Assembly: GCA_913045935.1 (NCBI GenBank)
Contig: CAJWSY010000008.1
Location: 1-41,665 of the forward strand
DNA: 41,665 nucleotides
Source: an uncultured Chloroflexota bacterium
Lineage (GTDB): Bacteria; Chloroflexota; Dehalococcoidia; Lucifugimonadales; GCA-002694895
Direction of reading: 5' to 3'
Shown: positions 1 through 8,386 of the stretch, in pieces
How positions within the stretch are numbered: position 1 is the stretch's first letter
How the letters are laid out: every line of letters begins with the position of its first letter
The notes under the pieces: generated by a model
The model's database searches: none
Seen by the model: only the letters and a program-made list of their open reading frames with translations
What the model was told of the DNA's origin: nothing
Made by a program: the position numbers and the translations under genes

Positions 1-1125
1 ACCGACTTCGTGTATTATGTTACCATTAGGTGTGTACCATTTTGCAATTGTCATAGAAATCCCGCCGCCGTTACTTAGGGGCCTCATTAAACCAACACTT
101 CCTTTGCCGAAAGACTTTTCTCCAACAACAATTGCTCTTTTATAATCTTGCAATGCTCCAGCGAGTACTTCGCTTGCACTTGCACTGTAATTGTTTATTA
201 ATACCACTATAGGAATTTTAAGATGTTTATTATAATTTAAATCTCTAATATTCCAAATTTTTTCACGATTATATCCATCTATTTCTTTCATTACTATTCC
301 TTGTTCTAGAAATAAGCTAGTGACATCTATCACAGAACTTAATAATCCACCAGGGTTATTTCTTAAATCTAATAGTATTGCTTGTGCGCCATTGTTTTTA
401 ACTTGGGTAATCATTTCAGATAAATCCTTTCCTGATTCAGGATAAAAGTTTGTCAATCTTATATGCGCAATATTATCATTTTTTTCTGAGCGAAGATTAA
501 CGCTATCTAGCTTAATTGATTCTCTTTTGATACTTATCAATTCTGTTTTTTGTGTTAATAAATGTTTAACAAGTAATTCTACTACTGTACCTTCGGGGCC
601 TCTTATTAAATTAATGGCTTCCATTAATGAATAGCCTTCTAGTGATATTCCATTAACTTCTATAATTATATCCCCAGGTAATATCCCGGCTTTTTTTGCA
701 GGGCTTCCATCAAATGGTGATACTATCACAACTTTTCCAGAACGATTCATGTCTACACTTGCTCCAATGCCTTGATATTTTCCTTGCATATCTGTGTTTT
801 CAACATTAAAAAATTCTGGAGGAATGTAATTTGAATGCTGGTCATCAAGAGATTTGAGCATTTCTTTAATTAACAGTTCTGTCATTTTTTCTTCATTAAG
901 GGAAGATCTTTCAACGTAATCTTTAGTTAAATAAGCCCAGGTTTCCCAAACTGGAGTTAATTCTTTAGAATATTCCGACGGGGCTTTCAATTCATTTTTA
1001 GGGAATATCAATTCGTAATCTTGATTTGCAGATTGCTCTGAGTCTATTTGGGCAGAAGAACAAGATAAAGCAGTAAGTGAAAGTATTATTATAAATAAAA
1101 ATCTTGAAAGTTTAAGTGAAGACAT
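1..1125 (-). CDS. ctpA: S41 C-terminal processing protease, lipoprotein (3' end outside window)
   Basis: Serine protease of the tail-specific/CtpA family, expected to cleave envelope proteins near their C termini. Reading leftwards from ATG at 1125, 375 codons are open to the window edge. The N terminus is a lipoprotein signal (hydrophobic stretch then LTALSC), so the protein is probably lipid-anchored outside the membrane. A PDZ domain lies at about residues 115-195 (PGDIIIEVNG type loop). The S41 core follows, with the catalytic serine in NYSASASE (residues 312-319) and the catalytic lysine in GEKSFGKGSV about 25 residues later. The C-terminal end is cut off by the window, not by a stop. 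It is divergent from the gene at 1340. Lgt, the enzyme that would lipidate it, is encoded at 40601. Confidence 0.93.
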   Translation of the reverse strand, partial: MSSLKLSRFLFIIILSLTALSCSSAQIDSEQSANQDYELIFPKNELKAPSEYSKELTPVWETWAYLTKDYVERSSLNEEKMTELLIKEMLKSLDDQHSNYIPPEFFNVENTDMQGKYQGIGASVDMNRSGKVVIVSPFDGSPAKKAGILPGDIIIEVNGISLEGYSLMEAINLIRGPEGTVVELLVKHLLTQKTELISIKRESIKLDSVNLRSEKNDNIAHIRLTNFYPESGKDLSEMITQVKNNGAQAILLDLRNNPGGLLSSVIDVTSLFLEQGIVMKEIDGYNREKIWNIRDLNYNKHLKIPIVVLINNYSASASEVLAGALQDYKRAIVVGEKSFGKGSVGLMRPLSNGGGISMTIAKWYTPNGNIIHEVG

Positions 1126-1277
1126 TTTTATTGTTATTTAATATATTAATAAGTATATTTTATCATCAATCATTTTTATTATAAAAGGGTTGAATTATAT
1201 ATGAAAAAAAAGTACATTGTATTCAATTGTAATTGAATACAATTTGAAATAAGTTTATAAAAATTTCATTTCATAAA

Positions 1278-1307
1278 TTGAATAAACATCTATTTAATTT
1301 ATATAAT
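1278..1307 (+). promoter_or_regulatory. Promoter of the winged-helix/TIR-like gene
   Basis: TTGAAT at 1278-1283 and a consensus TATAAT at 1302-1307 are separated by 18 bp. The predicted start of transcription is near 1314, leaving a leader of only a few bases before the TTG at 1319 or about 26 bases before the ATG at 1340. No Shine-Dalgarno sequence is visible. Confidence 0.5.
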
Positions 1308-1339
1308 TTTTATTATGATTGAATAAAATTTTGAATAAA

Positions 1340-2380
1340 ATGAATGATAAGTCAAAAAGGTCAAGAAAACGAGTATTCAGAGGTTATCCCAATAATACGC
1401 TAGAAAAAAGTATTTTAGATGCTAAGGATATAATTGAACAAAATTTAGGAATGACTATTCGCAAGAAAGCTTTGGCAAAATTGTGGGGCATCAGTGTCAA
1501 TAGTAGTAATTACACCTCAAAAATAAATAATATGAGAGGATATGGTTTGACGAATGCAAAAAAAGAATCTGAATACATTGAGCTAACGCGATTGTGTAAA
1601 GAGATATTAGAACCAGCTGACCAGGAACAGTATTTTAGAGTTCTTAGAGAAGCATGTAAAATTCCTAAGAAATTTTCTAAATTTTATAAATTATTAGAAG
1701 ATAAAAAGTTTCCGTCAATAGAAAATCTTAAGCGAATTGTTATTCAAAATATTTCAGTAGACAAGGATTTGGTTGATGAATTCATTTATATATCAAAAGA
1801 GAATGGAATATTTAGTGAATTAATAAGTAATGATGATGAGGTGTACTTTGGAGAAAACCATGATTCCGATAAGAAAGAATATGATTTCGAACCGTACATT
1901 TCGGACAATCAAGGTCAACTTACGTATGGCAATGATGGCACAAATATTCAAAAATTTAGACCAAGTATTATTAGTTCTAAGAAAAATGAGCAAATATCAT
2001 TAAAATACTTTAAAGAGACAAAAACTTTGCAATTAATTAAAGATATGCTTGAATTAATGGAAATAAAATATGATGAGGCATATGTTTCAATTACTGATTT
2101 TTTTGATTCAGAAAACTCGTCAGAATATAGTATATTTATAATTGATTCAGATATTAATCAAGATTCAACTGATATACAATTTTGGATGCAACTGGGAGCT
2201 TACTTGTCTCAATCATCAGAAAATTATTTATTTATTAGCAGCTTTGATGAGCCAATAAGTGTTCCTGATATATATAAAGATAAGATCTTGAAATTAGAAA
2301 GCTCAGAATTTGACCAAATATTTGCTCAAATTGTCAAACACCTTATTGTCGCAGGCGTTATAGATATAAACCTAACATAG
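1340..2380 (+). CDS. Winged-helix-like (DUF5343-like) plus TIR-like domain protein
   Basis: Unknown function. Residues about 10-165 (numbered from ATG 1340) resemble an N-terminal helical/winged-helix module I associate with DUF5343-type proteins: a YPNNTLE start, a KALAKLWGIS segment, then GYGLTNAKKESEYIELT and LREACKIPKKF. Residues 165-215 are acidic and low in complexity. Residues 215-346 look like a Rossmann/TIR-like domain, with a SIFIIDSD strand, a QFWMQLGAY helix start and a following NYLFISS strand. In TIR-like nucleotide hydrolases that helix usually carries ELG with a catalytic Glu; here Gln284 stands in its place. The open frame extends upstream to TTG 1319 (353 aa). ATG 1340 is preferred but not proven. 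Relatives are often implicated in defence or signalling, but nothing nearby supports a defence operon. Confidence 0.6.
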   Translation: MNDKSKRSRKRVFRGYPNNTLEKSILDAKDIIEQNLGMTIRKKALAKLWGISVNSSNYTSKINNMRGYGLTNAKKESEYIELTRLCKEILEPADQEQYFRVLREACKIPKKFSKFYKLLEDKKFPSIENLKRIVIQNISVDKDLVDEFIYISKENGIFSELISNDDEVYFGENHDSDKKEYDFEPYISDNQGQLTYGNDGTNIQKFRPSIISSKKNEQISLKYFKETKTLQLIKDMLELMEIKYDEAYVSITDFFDSENSSEYSIFIIDSDINQDSTDIQFWMQLGAYLSQSSENYLFISSFDEPISVPDIYKDKILKLESSEFDQIFAQIVKHLIVAGVIDINLT

Positions 2381-2426
2381 TACTTTACATAATATTTATA
2401 GTGCGAACCACGATTGATTATTAAAA

Positions 2427-3536
2427 TTAATCTACTCTATCAATTTTGTCAGCTAAATATGTTAATTTTAGTATCAAATCTTCGATGTTAGTTTCTTTTA
2501 AAGCTGATATGAATGTAGTTTCATTTGTATTTGAATCAATTTTTGCTGTTTTATCATCCCAATTTTCAAATTTATCAATTTTATTTAAAACTATTAATGT
2601 TGGTTTTTTATCATAACCAAGATCAGCTAGTATTCTGTTTGATGTTTCAAATTTATTACTAAATTCTTTGTCACTTATATCAATTAAATGAATAATAATA
2701 TTTGCATCACTAATTTCCTCAAGTGTTGCTCTAAACGCTGCTACTAATGTTGTTGGCAACTTATCTATAAAACCAACTGTATCAGATAATAGTATATTTT
2801 TATTAATATTATATTTTCCTGATAATTTTCTTGTTGTTGGATCTAAAGTTGAAAACAACTTGTTTTGTGAATCTATGTTTGAATTGGTTAAAATATTAAG
2901 TAATTGGCTTTTACCTGCATTTGTATATCCAATAATAGAAGCAGTTAAGAATCCTGATCGATTTCTGTTTTTTCTATAATTTTTCCTATGCTTTCTTACT
3001 TTTTCAATCTGGCTTTTTATGACTTTTATTCTATTTCTTATTAATCTTCTGTCAGTTTCTATTTGAGTTTCACCTGGTCCTCTTGTGCCAATTCCTCCTC
3101 CCAGTCTCTCAAGGTGGCTCCATTGACCTGCAATTCTTGGAAGAAGATATTCGTGTTGTGCTAATTCTACCTGCAAACGACCCTCTTTTGTCCGAGCATT
3201 TTTTGCAAATAAATCTAAAATCAGCGCTGTTCTATCAATAACTTTTATAGGATCAAGTTTTTGTTCTAAGTTTTTTTGTTGTGAGGGTGATAGTTCATCG
3301 TTACAAATCAGTGTGTTGAAATTTGTTGTTTTTTTGAGATTAATAATTTCTTCTATCTTCCCTTTTCCAAGATAGTGTGTTGTTGGATTCTTTAAAGATT
3401 GAGTAATTTTTCCTACTACTTTTGCGTCAACAGATTTTACTAATTCTTCTAATTCTTGAATAGAAGTTTGAGAATTCATACGATTTTTGTTGTTCGATTT
3501 AATTCCTGCTATTAGTACTTTTTCTATTGATGACAT
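2427..3536 (-). CDS. hflX: GTPase HflX
   Basis: Ribosome-associated GTPase that splits or rescues stalled ribosomes in known homologues. The N-terminal HflX domain includes the glycine-rich GGGIGTRGPGETQIE (residues 146-160), followed by a basic coiled linker and a G domain with G1 GYTNAGKS (203-210), G3 DTVGF (252-256) and G4 NKID. The length of 369 aa is a little short for the family, which often carries a longer C-terminal extension. It is the last gene of the eight-gene minus-strand operon, 9 bp after dapL, and converges on the TIR-like gene 46 bp away. No strong terminator is visible between them. Confidence 0.95.
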   Translation of the reverse strand: MSSIEKVLIAGIKSNNKNRMNSQTSIQELEELVKSVDAKVVGKITQSLKNPTTHYLGKGKIEEIINLKKTTNFNTLICNDELSPSQQKNLEQKLDPIKVIDRTALILDLFAKNARTKEGRLQVELAQHEYLLPRIAGQWSHLERLGGGIGTRGPGETQIETDRRLIRNRIKVIKSQIEKVRKHRKNYRKNRNRSGFLTASIIGYTNAGKSQLLNILTNSNIDSQNKLFSTLDPTTRKLSGKYNINKNILLSDTVGFIDKLPTTLVAAFRATLEEISDANIIIHLIDISDKEFSNKFETSNRILADLGYDKKPTLIVLNKIDKFENWDDKTAKIDSNTNETTFISALKETNIEDLILKLTYLADKIDRVD

Positions 3537-3545
3537 TAATTAAAA

Positions 3546-4712
3546 TTAAATATTTAAATTAACTGATTCAAGTCTTTCAATTGCTTTTTCTATATCACTA
3601 TCTGGAGTAGTTAATGATAATCTAATATACCCTTCCCCACTATCTCCGAAACCATTTCCGGGAGTTACAACGATATCTAGATTTTCTAATAAGTATTCAG
3701 TAAAACTTGATGAAGTATGACCAGAAGGCACTTTTATCCACAAATAAAGACCTGCTTTCGGGGCATTAACTTCTAGTCCAAATAACTCAAGAGCTGAGAT
3801 TAGTCTGTCTCGACGGGTTTTATAAATTTCAATATTTTCAGATACAACAGAATTATCGCTATTTAAAGCCGAAATTGCCATATGTTGTATTGCCTGAGGA
3901 AGACCGGAATCTAAATTAGATTTAATTGTAGTTAACGCTGAGATTAATTCAGTATTACCTACTACTGACCCAACTCTCCAACCAGTCATGTTATAAGCTT
4001 TAGATAGAGAATGAAATTCTATGCTTATATCTTTAGCTTTTGGAAATTCCATAATACTAGGAGCTCTGTATCCATCAAAAGTTATTTCTGAATAAGCGGC
4101 ATCATGTAAAATAATAATATTATTTTTTATACCAAACTCGATTACTTCATTGTAAAATTTATCATCAGCTATAGCTCCTGTAGGGTTATTTGGATAGTTT
4201 ATCCACATTACTTTAGATTTTCTAATAACATTGTCAGGAATTGCAGCTAAATCTGGCAAAAAGTTGTTTTTTTCAATTAATGGCATGAAGTGACATTCAG
4301 CACCCGCAAACCAAGTCCCCCTAGAATAAACTGGGTAATGAGGATCTGGAACAAGCGCTATATCTCCAGGGTCTAAAAATGCAAAGGCTGCATGCCCCAC
4401 TCCTTCTTTTGCGCCAATCAGACTTATTACTTCTGAAGAAGGGTCTAAATTTACATCAAATCTTTTTTTATACCAATTTGCAATAGCTTCTCGCAGTTCT
4501 GGCATTCCATCTGATTCTGGGTATTGATGGTTGACTGGATTTTTAGCTTCGTCTATAAGAGCATCTACTATAAAATTAGGAGTAGGAATATCAGGATCTC
4601 CAATCCCAAAATCAACTATATCTCTTCCTTCAGATTGAGCTTTTTTGATTTTTTTTGATATTTCAAAAAATAAATAAGGAGGAATTTTATTAATTCTTTT
4701 TGATATATTCAT
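3546..4712 (-). CDS. dapL: LL-diaminopimelate aminotransferase
   Basis: PLP-dependent class I/II aminotransferase that converts tetrahydrodipicolinate directly to LL-diaminopimelate, bypassing the succinylase/acetylase steps of lysine and peptidoglycan synthesis. Visible signatures are DFGIGDPDIPTP (34-45), INYPNNPTGA (171-180), the Asp/Tyr pair in HDAAYSEI and the Schiff-base lysine K238 in SLSKAYNMTGWRVG. The length of 388 aa is typical. The DapL assignment rather than a generic aspartate-type aminotransferase rests on the N-terminal INKIPPYLFFEI segment and on dapF lying 11 bp upstream in the same operon. The DapL route is common in Chloroflexota, cyanobacteria and some others. Confidence 0.88.
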   Translation of the reverse strand: MNISKRINKIPPYLFFEISKKIKKAQSEGRDIVDFGIGDPDIPTPNFIVDALIDEAKNPVNHQYPESDGMPELREAIANWYKKRFDVNLDPSSEVISLIGAKEGVGHAAFAFLDPGDIALVPDPHYPVYSRGTWFAGAECHFMPLIEKNNFLPDLAAIPDNVIRKSKVMWINYPNNPTGAIADDKFYNEVIEFGIKNNIIILHDAAYSEITFDGYRAPSIMEFPKAKDISIEFHSLSKAYNMTGWRVGSVVGNTELISALTTIKSNLDSGLPQAIQHMAISALNSDNSVVSENIEIYKTRRDRLISALELFGLEVNAPKAGLYLWIKVPSGHTSSSFTEYLLENLDIVVTPGNGFGDSGEGYIRLSLTTPDSDIEKAIERLESVNLNI

Positions 4713-4723
4713 TAGTTTATCCT

Positions 4724-5584
4724 TTAATTTTGTATTTTATATGTCCCATTTCCTATAAATTCAATAGGACCTTCCATAAATATTGAATTTTCACCATCCC
4801 AATTACAAATCAACTTGCCTCCAGGAAAATTCATATCTAAATTATTACTATGCATGTTTAGTTTATGTGATATTGCTGCAACTGCGGCTGCCCCAGTGCC
4901 ACAAGCCAAAGTTATACCAGAACCTCTTTCCCACACTCTTACGTCATAAGTATTTTTGTTGATTATATTAACTATTTCAAAATTTACTTTGTTTGGGAAG
5001 TTTTTATGTTTTTCTACTAAAGGTCCTATATATTCTAGGTCAAAATCGTAGACAGGAGTGTCTATGAAAGCAACGCAATGAGGCACTCCTGTGTTAACAG
5101 AATATAATTTTAATTTTATATTATTATGTTCAAAAAAAACAAAAGGAATAGCAGATTCGAATTCATTACTAATAACAGGTATATTATCTGTTTCAAATAT
5201 TGGTCGGCCCATATCAACGGTCGCACTATTCATTATATTATTTGAATATTGAGGTTTAACATGAATGTGTCCAGCTTTTGTTGATATTGTAATTTTATCT
5301 TTAGAATTAGGAACAACATTCAAATCTTTTGCAAATCTAGCAAGGCATCTCATTCCATTACCGCACATTTCACCTTCTGAACCATCTCTGTTAAACATTC
5401 TCATGCTGAAATCAGCATTATCTTTACTTTTATCTAATATAATTAAACCATCGGATCCAATGCCAAAATTTGGGTCAGATATATTTTTAGCTAGCTGAAC
5501 CCAATCTGTATTGATTTCTCTAGCATCAATATAAATATAATTGTTACCAGCTCCAGTATATTTGTAGAATTCAATTTGATTCAT
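4724..5584 (-). CDS. dapF: Diaminopimelate epimerase
   Basis: Cofactor-independent epimerase that interconverts LL- and meso-diaminopimelate, the step after DapL. Both catalytic cysteines are present: C74 in GEMCGNGMRC and C228 in LACGTGAAA. The N terminus has the usual FYKYTGAGNNYIYID motif (family consensus K-x-x-G-x-G-N-D-F) and GIGSDGLI follows. The length of 286 aa is normal. Its start overlaps the end of miaA by 14 bp, suggesting translational coupling, and dapL follows after 11 bp. Confidence 0.96.
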   Translation of the reverse strand: MNQIEFYKYTGAGNNYIYIDAREINTDWVQLAKNISDPNFGIGSDGLIILDKSKDNADFSMRMFNRDGSEGEMCGNGMRCLARFAKDLNVVPNSKDKITISTKAGHIHVKPQYSNNIMNSATVDMGRPIFETDNIPVISNEFESAIPFVFFEHNNIKLKLYSVNTGVPHCVAFIDTPVYDFDLEYIGPLVEKHKNFPNKVNFEIVNIINKNTYDVRVWERGSGITLACGTGAAAVAAISHKLNMHSNNLDMNFPGGKLICNWDGENSIFMEGPIEFIGNGTYKIQN

Positions 5585-6497
5585 TTTCTTTTCTATATTT
5601 TATTATTTTATTTTTTATTAATTCGACTTGGTTAGATGATTTTGTAATATCAATCCAATTTATTCTTTCATCTGATTTTTTAAACCAAGTTCGTTGTTTT
5701 TTTACCAAATTTAAAGTTCTTTTAATTATGAGTTCTCTCATTTTATTAAGATCAATATCTTTGGTAAGATATAAATAAATTTCTTTATATCCAATTCCCG
5801 ACATGGAATGGTGAGATAAATTATATCCTTTTTGCATTAGATTTTCGACCTCATTTATCCAACCTTGATCAAACATTTTATCAATTCTTTTGCCAAGTTT
5901 TTGTTCTTGAGTATTTTTGCAATAATCTATCCCTATGATTAAATGATTATTTTTTTCTGTTTTTTTGTTTGCTAAAAATGCCTCAGGTCCTATTTCATTT
6001 ATTATTTCCAAGTATCTTATTAATCTACGATTATTGTTTAAATCGAAATTTTTAGAGTTTTCATGCCCTATTGCTGAAATAAACAAATTGGATAAATATT
6101 CAGGTTTGTTATTTTTGATTTTCATCTCAAGGTCATTTCTATATTCTTGATCAGGAGGAACATCTGGTAACTGCCAATCGTCTAAAAGAGCCCATATATA
6201 CAATCCGGTTCCTCCAACAATTATTGGAATTAAATCTTTTGAAACAATATTTTCATATGAAGTTTTAGCATCATTAATGAAATTGTTCAAACTATAATTT
6301 ATATTCGGATATACTTGGTCAACTATATAATGTTTTACTTTTGATCTTTGTTTTAAAGTTGGCTTAGCAGTACCTATATTCATGTACTTGTATATTTGAC
6401 GGCTGTCAGCATTAATAACATTAATTGGTATTTTTTCTGATAATTTTATAGAAAATTCTGTTTTCCCAGACCCCGTTGGCCCTATTATAGCTATCAA
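5571..6497 (-). CDS. miaA: tRNA dimethylallyltransferase MiaA
   Basis: Transfers a dimethylallyl group to A37 of tRNAs reading U-starting codons. The P-loop GPTGSGKTEF (6-15) is at the very N terminus. DSRQIYKYMNIGTAKP (35-50) holds the family's catalytic Asp and tRNA-recognition loop, and GGTGLYIWALL is intact. The length of 308 aa is typical. It lies 11 bp downstream of tpiA and overlaps dapF by 14 bp. A second tRNA A37-modifying enzyme, mtaB, is encoded at 35377, and tsaC, which initiates t6A37, starts the same operon. Confidence 0.96.
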   Translation of the reverse strand: MIAIIGPTGSGKTEFSIKLSEKIPINVINADSRQIYKYMNIGTAKPTLKQRSKVKHYIVDQVYPNINYSLNNFINDAKTSYENIVSKDLIPIIVGGTGLYIWALLDDWQLPDVPPDQEYRNDLEMKIKNNKPEYLSNLFISAIGHENSKNFDLNNNRRLIRYLEIINEIGPEAFLANKKTEKNNHLIIGIDYCKNTQEQKLGKRIDKMFDQGWINEVENLMQKGYNLSHHSMSGIGYKEIYLYLTKDIDLNKMRELIIKRTLNLVKKQRTWFKKSDERINWIDITKSSNQVELIKNKIIKYRKENESN

Positions 6498-6508
6498 TGA
6501 TTTAAATA

Positions 6509-7237
6509 TTAAGAATTGTTAATAATTTTGTAAAAGGTTTGTGGATCCAAACTTGATCTACCAATAAGCAATCCATTTATATTTTGTTTTTCTAGATATT
6601 TTTTATAATTATTTATATTTACACTTCCTCCATATACTGCAGATGTATCAATTTGGTTATTTAAAATTTTTGCTTTATAGTGTATAAATTTTAAAACTTT
6701 ACTTGCCCTATCAGGATCACAAAATTTATCATTACCAATTGCCCAAACAGGCTCATAAGCAATGATTATATTTTTGAAATTAATGTTTTGGTAAATTGAT
6801 TCTAATTGTTGTTCAATAAATTCTAAAGTGTTATCTATGTTTTTGTTAAATATTTTTTCACCTATGCAAACAATGGGTATCAAATTATATTCAGAGCATA
6901 ATTTTAGTTTTGCTTGAATTTCTTTATTAGTTTCACCTTTTTCTCTGATTTCTGAGTGGCCAATTATAATATAACTACAATATGGACTTACTAGTTCGGC
7001 AGAAATACTTCCTGTATTTGCTGCATTGGTAGCGCTTGAAATATTTTGCGCTCCTAATTCAACGCTTTTCATTGTATTAAAATTACTTTCTGCATAATCT
7101 AATAGAGTAAATGGAGGACAAATAATTATTTTGGAAGATTCAGGAACATTACTTTTCGATAATATATTAGTAAAATCATCTACTAAGTTTTTTGACCCAT
7201 TCATTTTCCAGTTAGCGATGTAATAAGAGTTCTTCAT
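6509..7237 (-). CDS. tpiA: Triosephosphate isomerase
   Basis: Interconverts dihydroxyacetone phosphate and glyceraldehyde 3-phosphate. The TIM-barrel signatures are intact: Lys11 in NWKMNG, His94 in IIGHSEIR, Glu162 in AYEPVWAIGN, and YGGSVN. The late phosphate-binding loop reads LIGRSSLD rather than the common GGASL, a tolerated variation. The length is 242 aa. It follows pgk by 3 bp, the usual glycolytic pairing; a gap gene is absent from this cluster. Confidence 0.96.
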   Translation of the reverse strand: MKNSYYIANWKMNGSKNLVDDFTNILSKSNVPESSKIIICPPFTLLDYAESNFNTMKSVELGAQNISSATNAANTGSISAELVSPYCSYIIIGHSEIREKGETNKEIQAKLKLCSEYNLIPIVCIGEKIFNKNIDNTLEFIEQQLESIYQNINFKNIIIAYEPVWAIGNDKFCDPDRASKVLKFIHYKAKILNNQIDTSAVYGGSVNINNYKKYLEKQNINGLLIGRSSLDPQTFYKIINNS

Positions 7238-7240
7238 TAT

Positions 7241-8386
7241 TTAATTTAATTTATTTTCTATTATAGCGTCTATTCCTGGCAATGAACCATTTTCAATGAA
7301 TTCCATGAATGCTCCACCCCCAGTAGAGACATGGTTAAAGTTACTGAAATTACCAAATTGGTTTATTGATTGGACAGTAGAACCTCCGCCTGCGACTGTA
7401 TATGCGGCTTCATTACCCTGAATCGAATTTATAATTTGCATAGTACCGATACTTGTTTCTTTTTCTTCGAATATACCCATAGGGCCATTCCATAAAATAT
7501 AAATTGAATCATTAATGATTTTTGTATATTTATTTATACTTTTTGGTCCTATATCAACTATTTGATCATCACTCGAAAAATCTTCAATTAGTTTAGTTTT
7601 AATTGTATTGTTTGATTTTATCAAAATATCATCTGGTAATATAATTTTAGTGATTCCGTTATTTAAAATTAATTTTGCTGTATTGTAGTTATCATCTTTG
7701 GAATTTATAAAAGATTTTATCATTCCTCCACCAATTAGTATTGTTTCTACTTTTTTTATAAAATTTTGAAGAATTAGTATTTTGTCGTCTATTTTAGCTC
7801 CACCAAAAATAGCAGTAGAATTTTTAAATTGTGGATTTGAATTTAATACAGAAGTGTATTCATCGTACATTTTATAACCCATATAACTTGGTAAATATAG
7901 AGGAACTCCCGTTATAGAAGAATGGTTTCTATGAGATACTGCAAAAGCTTCATTTATGTAAAAATCAGCTAAAGAAGATAGTTTTTTACTAAAAATATCT
8001 GAATAACTTTCTTCATCTCTGAAGAATCTTATGTTTTCAAGTAATATAATTTCATTTGTATTGATTGCATCGATTTTGTTTTTTATTTGTTGATCATCTA
8101 ATTCTAAAAAATTTACTTTATAATTAAGAACATTTTCAATTTCCATCACAAGTTTATTTAACGAAAAGGTTGGATTTTTCTTACCAGAAGGTCTACCTAA
8201 ATGAGAAATCAAAATAACTTTTATTTTGTTATTTATCAATAAGTCTATGGTTTTTTTTACAGCATGAATTCTAGTATTGTCTAATATAATATTTGTATCT
8301 GAAATAGGAACATTAAAATCAACTCTCAATAAGCATGATTTGTAGTTTTTGTTTACGATTTGTTCTATATGAAATTTTTCTTTCAT
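7241..8386 (-). CDS. pgk: Phosphoglycerate kinase
   Basis: Catalyses ATP-forming transfer from 1,3-bisphosphoglycerate. Conserved segments are RVDFNVPI near residue 22, the substrate arginine in DNTRI, SHLGRPSGKK, FGGAKIDDKI (around residue 195), the nucleotide loop WNGPMGIFE and the glycine-rich AGGGST near the C terminus. The length of 381 aa is slightly under the usual 390-400. The start ATG overlaps the stop of the upstream polyprenyl-synthase-like gene by 4 bp, so the two are probably translated in a coupled way. Confidence 0.96.
   Translation of the reverse strand: MKEKFHIEQIVNKNYKSCLLRVDFNVPISDTNIILDNTRIHAVKKTIDLLINNKIKVILISHLGRPSGKKNPTFSLNKLVMEIENVLNYKVNFLELDDQQIKNKIDAINTNEIILLENIRFFRDEESYSDIFSKKLSSLADFYINEAFAVSHRNHSSITGVPLYLPSYMGYKMYDEYTSVLNSNPQFKNSTAIFGGAKIDDKILILQNFIKKVETILIGGGMIKSFINSKDDNYNTAKLILNNGITKIILPDDILIKSNNTIKTKLIEDFSSDDQIVDIGPKSINKYTKIINDSIYILWNGPMGIFEEKETSIGTMQIINSIQGNEAAYTVAGGGSTVQSINQFGNFSNFNHVSTGGGAFMEFIENGSLPGIDAIIENKLN

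Noticed and set aside
2381-2426. Bidirectional terminator between the TIR-like gene and hflX
   Set aside because: Only a 5 bp AT-rich inverted repeat is present, too weak to call.
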